Part shown: positions 21,027-29,100 of the stretch, one piece after another
Numbering within the stretch: the stretch's first letter is position 1
Layout: each line of letters begins with the position of its first letter
DNA from: a virus
Strand: one strand, 5' to 3'
IMG/VR virus record: IMGVR_UViG_3300036829_000107
Location: 1 to 40,368 of that record
DNA: 40,368 nt
Notes under the pieces: generated by a model
Told to the model about the DNA's origin: nothing
The model's input: only the letters and a program-made list of their open reading frames with translations
The model's database searches: none
Position numbers and translations under genes: made by a program

Positions 21027-21650
21027 GTGACGAACACTACGGGGTTGTGTGGTTGTGGCTGCGGGGGTACGACGAAGCTGGCTCCTAGGACATCTACCCG
21101 TTATGGGTGGATCAAGGGGGAGCCTCTGCCGTACCTCCGCGGTCACGCCGCATGGAAGGACCGTGGTCCTCGCTGGATCGAAGGTGCTGTACCCGCGCAC
21201 CGGCCGGAACTAGGGCCGTGCTGGGTGTGGCAGCGGTCGTTCAACGCTGGCGGGTACGCAGTAGGTAGCTTCGCTAAGTACGGTGGTGCGCACACCATGC
21301 TCGCGGGGCGCGCGCTGTTCGAGATTAACGTTGGGCCGATCCCAGATGGGATGGAACTGGACCACCTGTGCTTCAACAGATCCTGTGTGCGATGGGTATC
21401 CCCCGGATTTCCCATGGGGCATTTTGAGCCCGTGACTAGGTTGGTCAACCAACAGCGGGCGAGATCTACGAAGTTGCAGGATGCAGATCTTGCTCGTGCT
21501 CTGTTTCTTCGTGCGCAAGGTATGCGATGGCGCGCGATCGCGGCAGAGCTAGGTGTATCACATCCACCACTAATCAACCGGCTCAGGAAGTACTGCGAGG
21601 TCAACGGTCTGGAGTACCCGGCTTCGGATTCTACAAGACCGAAGTTGTAG
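21027..21650 (+). CDS. HNH endonuclease with helix-turn-helix tail
   Basis: GTG 21027; upstream only GTGGA resembles a ribosome site, and a TAACCT box ends six bases before the start, so it may be leaderless. The 207-aa product has an N-terminal CGCGCGG knuckle and an HNH core LDHLCFNRSCV...HFEPVT...NQQR (about 111-145). It ends with a helix-turn-helix (MRWRAIAAELGVSHPPLINR). Between the core Cys-Val and the His-Phe-Glu-Pro there are about ten residues (RWVSPGFPMG) where this phage family normally has a few (NPD), so activity is uncertain. It stands between capsid and connector genes, as free-standing homing nucleases do. Confidence 0.85.
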   Translation: MTNTTGLCGCGCGGTTKLAPRTSTRYGWIKGEPLPYLRGHAAWKDRGPRWIEGAVPAHRPELGPCWVWQRSFNAGGYAVGSFAKYGGAHTMLAGRALFEINVGPIPDGMELDHLCFNRSCVRWVSPGFPMGHFEPVTRLVNQQRARSTKLQDADLARALFLRAQGMRWRAIAAELGVSHPPLINRLRKYCEVNGLEYPASDSTRPKL

Positions 21651-21666
21651 ATAGTCATCATCGCCG

Positions 21667-21699
21667 AAGGGCACCCGGTTTGGACTGGGTGCCCTTTTT
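21667..21699 (+). terminator. Intrinsic terminator after the HNH gene
   Basis: Arms AAGGGCACCC and GGGTGCCCTT form a 10-bp stem with a 10-base loop, followed by a run of T. It would end or attenuate capsid-region transcripts before the connector genes. Confidence 0.85.
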
Positions 21700-21722
21700 C
21701 TATGTTCACAGAAAGGTCACCT

Positions 21723-21938
21723 ATGCCTGAGACGCCGCCAGTTAGGCGCGGACCTGGTCGGCCTCGGAAGGTACAGGAGACCGAGCCAGCACTGAAGTCC
21801 GAGGTTACGCCCCCATCGGATCCTGACGATCCTCGAATCGGCCAGAAAGTAGCCGATGACCGATGGCATCACATTGCCTTCGAGGACGGCATTGAATACC
21901 GTGTCGAAGATGGCGTAATTGTCGAGAGGGTTAACTGA
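21723..21938 (+). CDS. Small protein with AT-hook-like N terminus
   Basis: ATG 21723 is chosen because GAAAGG precedes it; an earlier in-frame ATG at 21702 sits in the terminator. The 71-aa product has RRGPGRPRKVQ near residues 7-17, matching an AT-hook (GRPRK). An acidic part follows, ending in a beta-like EDGIEYRVEDGVIVERVN. The stop overlaps the next ATG. By position it is part of the head-completion block; a connector or decoration role is possible. Confidence 0.7.
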   Translation: MPETPPVRRGPGRPRKVQETEPALKSEVTPPSDPDDPRIGQKVADDRWHHIAFEDGIEYRVEDGVIVERVN

Positions 21939-22192
21939 TGCCTCGTCTACTTTCTCCCGATGACGCATGTATTTCCGTCAAGGTGCCCACCGTAGGTGGC
22001 GAACGCCAGTATGACGGCAAGACCATTGACGTCTCCGACCTGCGGCACGCTCGCCTGCTCAAGGAGATCGGCTACGTACAGGCCGATGTCGCGGGTGGTC
22101 CGTCTCGCGCGCGCGGGTTTAACTGCGAGTGCGGATTTAGTTCGTTTTTCCGTAAGTGTGGCCGTTGTGGCCGCACGAATGAGAAGGAGTGA
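21938..22192 (+). CDS. Small head protein with C-terminal zinc ribbon
   Basis: ATG 21938 overlaps the preceding stop (ATGA). The 84-aa product begins MPRLLSPDDACISVKVPTVG and has a beta-rich body. It ends in FNCECGFSSFFRKCGRCGRT, a CxC...CxxC zinc-binding pattern. Small proteins of this pattern between capsid and connectors are frequent in actinophages, but their role is unproven. Confidence 0.72.
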   Translation: MPRLLSPDDACISVKVPTVGGERQYDGKTIDVSDLRHARLLKEIGYVQADVAGGPSRARGFNCECGFSSFFRKCGRCGRTNEKE

Positions 22193-22197
22193 CTGAC

Positions 22198-22443
22198 ATG
22201 GCTGAGACCGCCGAGAAGGCCGACCCGAAGGCTGAGGCTGACGCCAAGAAGGCTGAGGCCGAGGCCGCCAAGAAGGCCGAGGAGCAGGCCAAGCAGGACG
22301 AGGCCGACGTTGAGACCTTCCTGGCCGCCCACCGCGGCGAGGAGCTTGTGCGTCAGAACGGTCACGTCGACATCGCCGCATACATGGCGAACCGCGAGGC
22401 CGCCAAGGAAGCCGCGGAAGCCGAGAAGGACGAGAAGAAGTAG
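22198..22443 (+). CDS. Ala/Glu/Lys-rich coiled-coil protein
   Basis: ATG 22198 is chosen with AAGGAG eight bases upstream; an overlapping GTG at 22189 is possible. The 81-aa product is nearly all Ala, Glu, Lys and Asp and predicts one long charged helix, with a short less charged part (FLAAHRGEELVRQNGHVDIA) in the middle. It may be a head-assembly or scaffolding component, but low complexity prevents assignment. Confidence 0.68.
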   Translation: MAETAEKADPKAEADAKKAEAEAAKKAEEQAKQDEADVETFLAAHRGEELVRQNGHVDIAAYMANREAAKEAAEAEKDEKK

Positions 22444-22472
22444 TTCCGTCCCCCACGGCCTAAGGAGTCCTC

Positions 22473-22784
22473 GTGACTTACGTGCCTACCGCCAACCTCA
22501 CCCCGCTGTACACCTTTACTCAGTTCACCACAGCCGGTGGTGTTTCCGCGTTTAATACCGCGCTAAACACCGCCTACAACACGCTGTTCCCCGGCATGAC
22601 CATCCAGTGCTTTGCGGATACCACCTCGGGTCATACCAGCAATGCGGTCGTGGTGGTGAACGACCAGCAGGTGTTCAGCGTGCCGCCGAATAACTACGTC
22701 GGCTTCAACCTCGGCACCTGGGCACAGTACCCGGCCGCCCAGATGGCCGGCGGCGCCAGCAGCACCTTCACCACCTATCCCTAA
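22473..22784 (+). CDS. Hypothetical head-region protein, 103 aa
   Basis: GTG 22473 with AAGGAG upstream. The product is rich in Thr, Asn, Gly and aromatic residues, with a beta-type pattern (NAVVVVNDQQVFSVPPNNYVG) near residues 57-77. It could be a decoration or connector protein. No known family is recognised. Confidence 0.65.
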   Translation: MTYVPTANLTPLYTFTQFTTAGGVSAFNTALNTAYNTLFPGMTIQCFADTTSGHTSNAVVVVNDQQVFSVPPNNYVGFNLGTWAQYPAAQMAGGASSTFTTYP

Positions 22785-22803
22785 CTAAACAAGGGGGCAT
22801 GAC

Positions 22804-23655
22804 GTGACCGCGCCAACCATCGCTTCCGTCTCCACCATGGGACAGACCGTCCCCTACATCACGGTGGCGGAGCTGAAGCGCTCCCCGATCGCCACCCAGC
22901 TGCAGAAGCTGGTGCCCGGCTCCTCGGACGCCGATCGGGACGCTGAACTAGGCCGGATCATCATGCGTGTCTCCGCGATGATCAATTCGGAGGTCACCCA
23001 GAACCTGGCCGCGACGGTGGATACCGAAGTCGGCCGGGTTCGGGTGTCCGACGACGGCGATCTGCGGATCCACTGCCGCAGTAACCCGATCATCGAGGTG
23101 CGCTCGATCGCGGTCGGGACAGAGGTCCGCAACCTCACCGCGCTCACCGACCTCTCAAACCAGGTCGTGCTCGATCCGTGGCGCATCACCATCCCCCGCT
23201 GCGCGGGCGGGAACTGGCGTCCGGGAGCGCGGCTCTGGGCGAAGTGGACCTACGTCAACGGCTACCCGGTCACCACGCTCGCTCAGCCGGCGGCGGTGGG
23301 GGACACCCACATCGTCGTCAAGAACCCGCTGGGCATCGAGGTGGGCGCGACCGACCTCACCATCGAGGACGGCAAGTGGATCGAGGAACACCTCGTTCCG
23401 ACCGAGGTCAACGGCAACATCCTCACGGTGGAGCCGCTGATGTTCCCGCACGAGGCGGGAGTGGGGGTCACCGCGCTCCCGAACGATCTCAAGGAAGCGA
23501 CCCTGCTGCTAATTTCACGACTGCACGACACCTGGAGCCTCTCTATGGGCGCCATTACCCACGACGGGACGGGCGCCAAGGTCCCGGGCGCGACGGTGAA
23601 GCGCGCGATGTGCGACGCCGCGGTGATGCTGTCCCCCTATAGGCGCATGTGGTGA
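22804..23655 (+). CDS. Head-tail connector (adaptor-like)
   Basis: GTG 22804 with AAGGGGG upstream. The 283-aa product has a helical N terminus (ITVAELKRSPIATQLQKLV, then a helix of DADRDAELGRIIMRVSAMIN) like gp6/gp15-type adaptors. A central beta-rich insertion (about 95-205) contains a repeated 'VEV-N-LTVEP' type strand set. A C-terminal helix pair follows. Its location after capsid genes and before the tail gene block fits an adaptor joining portal to tail. Confidence 0.72.
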   Translation: MTAPTIASVSTMGQTVPYITVAELKRSPIATQLQKLVPGSSDADRDAELGRIIMRVSAMINSEVTQNLAATVDTEVGRVRVSDDGDLRIHCRSNPIIEVRSIAVGTEVRNLTALTDLSNQVVLDPWRITIPRCAGGNWRPGARLWAKWTYVNGYPVTTLAQPAAVGDTHIVVKNPLGIEVGATDLTIEDGKWIEEHLVPTEVNGNILTVEPLMFPHEAGVGVTALPNDLKEATLLLISRLHDTWSLSMGAITHDGTGAKVPGATVKRAMCDAAVMLSPYRRMW

Positions 23656-24068
23656 CCGGTCGTTACAACGAGATTCGCACGAATCTTGGGGCCTCGACCG
23701 CGCAGTGGCTGGGGACGATCGGGGTCAGCCAGCCGGCGATGAACGTCTTCAACTACGTGCCGCGCACGATCATCCCGCCGGCCGCGATCATCCAGCCGGT
23801 GGCGCAACGGACGATCGACTATATGAACGTGCTGGGCCGTGGCGGGTTGGCGGACTGGTATTTCCACGTCCTGATCGTCGTCGGGCTCGTGGATGAGGAA
23901 GCTGCTCAGCAGCTCACTGGACAAATCATCTCTCCCGGCTCTCCGCTGATCAACGCGCTACAGGACAGCATGCGGTTCGTGCAGGTCACGAGCGGCAGCA
24001 TCGCCGAGATGATGTTCGGCAATGCGCTCTACACCTACGCAAGACTGAATTTGACGGTCAAAGCGTAG
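23649..24068 (+). CDS. Head-tail connector or tail terminator candidate, 139 aa
   Basis: GTG 23649 (or GTG 23652) overlaps the end of the previous gene. The product is mixed, with hydrophobic helices (PPAAIIQPVAQRTIDYMNVL, then YFHVLIVVGLVDEEAAQQL). It is followed by a terminator, so it ends the connector block. Size and order suggest a stopper or terminator subunit, without direct motif support. Confidence 0.6.
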   Translation: MVTGRYNEIRTNLGASTAQWLGTIGVSQPAMNVFNYVPRTIIPPAAIIQPVAQRTIDYMNVLGRGGLADWYFHVLIVVGLVDEEAAQQLTGQIISPGSPLINALQDSMRFVQVTSGSIAEMMFGNALYTYARLNLTVKA

Positions 24069-24086
24069 CTCTTCTTTCATCGGTCG

Positions 24087-24110
24087 GCCCCCTTTCGTGG
24101 GGGCTTTTTT
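24087..24110 (+). terminator. Intrinsic terminator
   Basis: GCCCCC/GGGGGC stem (24087-24092, 24099-24104) with loop TTTCGT, then six T residues. It separates the connector block from the major tail genes. Confidence 0.88.
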
Positions 24111-24137
24111 ATTGCCCTCATACCAGGAAGGCGACTC

Positions 24138-24368
24138 GTGGCAGCAGGAAAGAGTTTCCCTGTACTTCGGCCGTTCCGGTGGGCGGATCCCAATTCGGGA
24201 AAAGACACCCACTACGACCCGGAGGGGGATAACAACACCTATTCCGGGACGGTGACAGACGAAATGACCAGTCCGGAAGGTCCGGACGGCAAGGGTCCTC
24301 TGCTCGGCGAAGAGAAGTCCGATAAGGCCAGTGCTCCGGCTGCGGCCAGCACCTCGAAGGAGAAGTAA
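24138..24368 (+). CDS. Hypothetical protein, 76 aa
   Basis: GTG 24138 with AGGAAGG upstream, two bases before the major tail gene. The product is acidic and low in hydrophobic residues, with an N-terminal KSFPVLRPFRWADPNSGKD and a Ser/Ala/Lys-rich end. It is probably largely disordered. The close spacing suggests a role together with the tail tube. Confidence 0.62.
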   Translation: MAAGKSFPVLRPFRWADPNSGKDTHYDPEGDNNTYSGTVTDEMTSPEGPDGKGPLLGEEKSDKASAPAAASTSKEK

Positions 24369-24370
24369 CA

Positions 24371-25150
24371 ATGGCCATCGACCTAAACCAGGTTACCGAT
24401 GTCTACCCCGCATACAAGACGCAGTGGGGCATCGAACAATATCTCTTCGGCGCGCAGGGTAACGATCTGGAGCACAGCCGCAAGGCTGACAAGATTGACG
24501 GCTCCGGTTTCGGTACGCGGGTACGTAACTCGCTGCCCGGCCTCCAGGACGGCTCCCTGAAGATCAAGGGTTTGGCCGCCATGGAGAAGGGCGCGCTGAA
24601 CTGGCAAGTCAACCAGTGGTTCGGGCGCAAGTCCCCGATCAACGCCTGGTACGCCACCCAGGGGCTGACCGCGCTCTCCCCGATCACCATGCAGCCCTCC
24701 TCCATCATCGACGCCTCGATCTCGGCGAAGCTGAAGGACGCTGTTGATTTCAGCTTGGAGCTGGACGCGCGCGGCGCGTACAACGACGGCATCATCCTGC
24801 TGTCCCCCAGCACCCCGCTCACCACGACCTCGGGTACCGGCTCGCTGGATGACAACACCCTGTTCGGTGGCGCCACCCAGACCGGAGCCGCGGCTCAGCT
24901 GCACGTATGGGCGCTGGATGGTGGCACCACCCCGTCGGCCGCGATCAAGATCCAGCACTCGACGGACGGCACCACCTGGACCGACCTGGTCACCTTCAGC
25001 TCGGTCAGCGCGATCGGGAGCCAGCGGATCACGCTGCCCTCGACCACCGTGGTCAACGCGAAGGTGCAGGCGATCTGGACGTTGACCGGCGCACCGACCG
25101 GCGTGCAGGTGCTGCTCGGGTTCGCCCGCGGCGTCAACCTCGACGTGTGA
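24371..25150 (+). CDS. Major tail protein
   Basis: ATG 24371 follows GGAGAAGTAACA closely. The 259-aa product is beta-rich throughout, as expected of tail-tube subunits. Residues about 1-150 form the tube-like core (LGAQ-type start, SISAKLKDAVDFSLELDARG), and about 165-259 form a second beta domain (VWALDGGTTPSAAIKIQHSTDG, ending FARGVNLDV) like Ig-type decorations. It precedes the tail assembly chaperones, as expected. Confidence 0.82.
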   Translation: MAIDLNQVTDVYPAYKTQWGIEQYLFGAQGNDLEHSRKADKIDGSGFGTRVRNSLPGLQDGSLKIKGLAAMEKGALNWQVNQWFGRKSPINAWYATQGLTALSPITMQPSSIIDASISAKLKDAVDFSLELDARGAYNDGIILLSPSTPLTTTSGTGSLDDNTLFGGATQTGAAAQLHVWALDGGTTPSAAIKIQHSTDGTTWTDLVTFSSVSAIGSQRITLPSTTVVNAKVQAIWTLTGAPTGVQVLLGFARGVNLDV

Positions 25151-25153
25151 TCC

Positions 25154-25417
25154 ATGCCGGACTTCGAGTCCGAGGCAGCATGGCGTGACTGGGTAGAAGC
25201 GGTTTGTACGAGTACGACGCATTTCGCGCAAGAAGGGATCGCGGCAGTCAAGAGAATGCTTGACCCGAAAAATGCCATGGAAATGGATTGTCGGGTAAAG
25301 AAACATCCTGACTGCTGCGTTCTCTGCGCGCTCAATGAAGACTGCTCCCGTATACCTATGCATGTGCGGTGCCGATGTGTCCCGGAAATGTACTTCAAGT
25401 TCGAAACCACGGTCTAG
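25154..25417 (+). CDS. Small MuF-motif-like Cys/His protein
   Basis: ATG 25154, three bases after the major tail stop region. The 87-aa product has a helical first half, then HPDCCVLCAL, a Cys at about 64 and IPMHVRCRCVPE. The last block matches the HxxCRC ending of Mu gpF-like proteins. Its Cys cluster (54, 55, 58, 64, 73, 75) could bind zinc. Codon use and base composition are less GC-rich than neighbours. A full MuF gene exists at 16465, so this is an isolated second module in the tail region; role unknown. Confidence 0.7.
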   Translation: MPDFESEAAWRDWVEAVCTSTTHFAQEGIAAVKRMLDPKNAMEMDCRVKKHPDCCVLCALNEDCSRIPMHVRCRCVPEMYFKFETTV

Positions 25418-25436
25418 GAGTCGAAGGAAAAACCGA

Positions 25437-25904
25437 ATGCCTGACACCAATGTTGCTGAAGTACCGGAGCTGGAGTTGGAGCTAGTGGAGGATGAGGTGG
25501 TGGAGGACGAGGAGGAGTTCGAACTCGTCACCAACGCCCGTCAGCTAGCTCCGCCTCCGTCGTTGCGGACAGAGAAGGTCACGCTGAAGGACTGGCCGAC
25601 CGTCTCTGGTAAGCCCGCTCGATTCATTCTCTGGGAAATGACCGCGGCCGACTACGAAGACTTCTTCGACGCCGGTCGTATCTACAAGGACGGCGCGTTC
25701 ATCCGCTACAGCTCCAAGTTCGAGGACATCCGCTTCCTGGCCTGGACGACGCGTGACCAGTACGGAAACCGTCTCTGGCCGACCGTCGATGCCGCGAAGG
25801 CCCAGCTCGGCGGGGTAGGACGCGCCAGCCTGAACTTGCTGCTGAACGCCGCCAACCGGGTCAACAGCGCCAAGGTGTCGAGTTCCGGGGGAAACTCCGA
25901 CTAA
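25437..25904 (+). CDS. Tail assembly chaperone, upstream (gpG-like)
   Basis: ATG 25437 is chosen with GAAGGA eight bases upstream; the frame is open earlier but overlaps the previous gene. The 155-aa product starts with an acidic helix (ELELELVEDEVVEDEEEF) and continues with the conserved-looking WPTVSGKPARFILWEMTAADYEDFF. It binds the tape measure during tail assembly. Near its end the heptamer GGGAAAC allows a -1 shift into the downstream frame, producing a longer gpGT-like protein of about 243 aa. Confidence 0.85.
   Translation: MPDTNVAEVPELELELVEDEVVEDEEEFELVTNARQLAPPPSLRTEKVTLKDWPTVSGKPARFILWEMTAADYEDFFDAGRIYKDGAFIRYSSKFEDIRFLAWTTRDQYGNRLWPTVDAAKAQLGGVGRASLNLLLNAANRVNSAKVSSSGGNSD
25889..25895 (+). 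promoter_or_regulatory. -1 programmed frameshift slippery heptamer
   Basis: GGGAAAC sits in phase as G-GGA-AAC, the X-XXY-YYZ pattern, three codons before the zero-frame TAA at 25902. The downstream frame has no start of its own with a good ribosome site, and it is open from 25895 to 26167. Confidence 0.88.
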
Positions 25905-26167
25905 ACCCAGAAGAATTGGTGGCCTACGACCTAGCGTGGGCACTGGGTTTTGCACACCCCGACATTCTGCGCGCTCAGTTGTCTAGGTCGCAGTGGTTGG
26001 GTTGGCTGGAGTGGATGGTCGTCCGTGGCCCCATCGGTCCACAACGCAGCGATTACTACACCTCGTTCATGGCACGGTACTCAGGCGGTTCCTATAACCC
26101 AGAAGCGGGCATTGAGATCTTGCCTATGCCGTGGGACGAGTCCAATCCTGACAAATACAGGAAATAG
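25895..26167 (+). CDS. Tail assembly chaperone, frameshift extension (gpT-like)
   Basis: Read only after a -1 shift at 25889-25895, joining about residue 153 of the upstream protein to 90 more residues: LRLNPEELVAYDLAWALGF and so on, ending PWDESNPDKYRK. The Trp-rich part (SQWLGWLEWMV) and the phrase after NPEE are typical of gpT-like extensions. The tape measure gene follows at once. An internal ATG/GTG start is possible but weakly supported. Confidence 0.82.
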   Translation, partial: LRLNPEELVAYDLAWALGFAHPDILRAQLSRSQWLGWLEWMVVRGPIGPQRSDYYTSFMARYSGGSYNPEAGIEILPMPWDESNPDKYRK

Positions 26168-26182
26168 CGGGGGGAGTGCGTC

Positions 26183-29100
26183 GTGGCTGTAATCCATCTG
26201 GATGTAACGGGCGATTGCACGGGTGCCGTTCAGGCCCTCAACAACACCTCGGCGGCGGTCGATGGGCTCAACGGCTCGACGGCGGTCGTCGGGGTGCGCG
26301 TCCAGGGCGGTTCCGAGGCCTCGGACTCCATCGGTGCGGTCACCGCCGCCGGCCGGGCGCTGAACGGCACCACGCTCACGATCGGCGTGGATTCCAGCGC
26401 GGTGGGTCAGGCAACCGGCGACATGAGCGGCTTCCGGGGCGAGGTGCGCGCCGCCGCGCGTGACCTCGACCAGATGGCCGGCAGCCGCGCGTTCAGCATC
26501 TCCGACGGTGGCTCGGTCAGTGGAATGACGCGCGAGCTGGTGTCGGCGAACGCCGCGTCGGCGGGTCTTACCGACCGGATGGGGCAGCTCGGCCACGCCG
26601 CCGGTGGCGCCGCGTCAGGGGTGGATACCACGACCGCCTCGATCGGGGGGCTTTCCTCCGGGGGCGCGGACGCGAGCGCGAACCTGGACGCGATGACCAG
26701 CTCCGCGCAGGGACTGGAGCGTCGTCTCGGTTCTACCGCTCAGGCGGCCAAGGACACGAGGACCGAACTGTCAGCGCTGGCGGGAGCCGGCGGCGGCAGC
26801 GGCAGAATCAATGCCGGCAGCCTCGACAATTTCCCTTCCTACACCCGTACAGCTGCCGCTGACTACGTTCGTTCCGGCGTCGGCCGTCCCGTCAGCCCTC
26901 CCGGCGGAGGCGGAGGCGGCGGAGGCGGAGGAGGCGGAGGAGGCGGAGGAGGCGGAGGCGGAGGCGGCGGAGGCACCGGCGGTAGTAGCGACGGCAGTGA
27001 CCGTCGCGGCGGCATCGGCCGCCAGTGGGATAACGCGCTTCGCATGGGCCTGATGGCCGGTGCGGTCGATGAAATGATCGGCGCGGGCGCTGGCCTGCTG
27101 TCGGTCAACGAGGCTATCAAGGCGACGCCCGCGCTCGCCTACGCCGCCAACGGCGCCATGCAGCAGTTCAGTAGGGGCGTGCAGTCCACCGCGATGGCTG
27201 CCATCGGTGAGGGTGTGCCCGCGTTGCACGCCCTCGGTAGCGCACTGAGTGGGCTGGGCAAGGAAGTGGGCACCGTCGGCGCCCAGCAGATGGGCAACGT
27301 CGTCGGTGGCATGGCCGAGCTGGCGGGTTCCGCCACCAGCGCGCTGCACAATCTGGAGCCCGCGATCGGGCCCGCGGTTCAGGGCGCGGTCAACCTGGGC
27401 AACGCCATCATCAACGGCATCGGGAATCCCGCGTCCGTGGCCGCGATCAAGAGCGTAGGTGAGGCGCTGGGGCAACCCGGTGTCGCTACCGCCGTCAGCG
27501 ATATGACCACCGGCGCGATTGCCGCGGGTGGCGTCGTTACGCAGGTCGTCGCGGACGCCACCGGAGCGCTAGGTCAATTGCTGGAAACGTTCGGAGGCCA
27601 AGACGCTGGCGCGCAGGCCTCGCCCTCCCTCGTTGGAGCAGCCGGGGGCGCCTTCGGATTCAGGAAGGCGTTCGGCGGTGGCGCCGCGGGCGGCACGATT
27701 GCCGCCATCCTCGGAGCCACCGCCATAGGACTCGGTAGCTATCAGCAGCAGCAGGGGCAAGATCCCACGGCGGGCATCGTGTCCAACGTCGGTGGCGCCG
27801 CCCTTGGCATGGCGGCGCTTGGGCCCTGGGGTGCACTGCTGGGCGCGGGCGCGCAAGCCCTTGACGTAGGGGTGCAGAATATCAACAAGCCCGCTACCGG
27901 CAACCAATTCTCCGACATGATGACCGGAGCCGGTGGCACCGGCGACGCCGGCAAGATGATCGCCAGCATCCTGGCGGGCACCGGGATTGGCGCCGCCGCC
28001 GGATCGATTATCCCGGGAATAGGCACGGCCGCCGGAGGGTTCGTCGGTGGCATCGCCGGTGCGGGTGTGGGTATCTACCAGGCCATTCAGGACCATGCCA
28101 ACTCGACCGGCGGGTTTACCCCTGGCAGCATTACTAGTGGCTCCGGGGGAGCCGGGCAGTTCCCGGCTAACACCGCCGCGGGCAAGTACGGCTGGACCGC
28201 TGACGCTCAGGGCAACCTGACGCCGTCGAATACGCCCGGTGGTGGTGGTGCTCAGACACCCGGCGGGGCTGCTCCGTCCTACTCGCCGCAGGCCTTCCAG
28301 GGGGCGGCGGCTCCGACGGACGCCGATACCGGGGCTGGTTACCAGGGCGTGTCTGACAAGCAGTGGTCGCAGCTGCTCAATCCCCTGGATAGCTCGAAGA
28401 ACCCGCTGTTCGGTGGCGACACGTCCGGCGCCGCCACCCACCCAGCGGGTGCGAAGCAGCCGGATATCCCGACCGCTGGGGGCGCGGGCGCGAAGGGACT
28501 GCAGGGCGGCTCGGGCGCCGCGATGTCGCAGCGCGAACTCCAGCAGCTGGGAGTGACGGGGGCGACGACCAGCAACGGCCTACGGCAAACGCAGACCGCG
28601 GCCACGGCCGCGAACTCCTCGCTGTCCACGCTGAGCGGTGGCGCGAACAGCGCGTCCAATCCGTTGCGAGCCGTCGGGCAGTCCGCCAGTTCGCTGAATC
28701 AGCCGATGTCTCAGCTGAGCCAGAACGCGCCGCGGGCGAGTCAGGCCCTGCAGCAGGTCGGGCAGAGCGCCACTGCGCTGCAGAGCCCCATGAAGGCACT
28801 GGAGTCCACTGCGGCGCCGGCCATGAATTCCATTCAGCAACTACCGCAGCAGGCCAGCCAGGCACTCTCCTCGGCGGGCTCGTCGGTGGCCTCCGGCAGT
28901 AGTTCGATGGGCGCCGTGATCCCGAAGGCGATCGCCAGCGGGGTGGTCGCGAACACCAGCCAGGCCTGCGACGCCACGGCCCAGATGGGCGACGCGATGC
29001 TGAAGTGTGGTCAGGCCTCACTGAATTCGCACTCTCCCTCGCAGAAGTTCGTCGAACTCGGCGTAGGTATCGGGCAAGGTCTCGCTATCGGTGTCGCGGC

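Noticed and set aside
19089-21200. A 703-codon open frame on the minus strand across the capsid gene
   Set aside because: It is antisense to a clearly recognised capsid protein, has no domain, and arises from high-GC codon bias.
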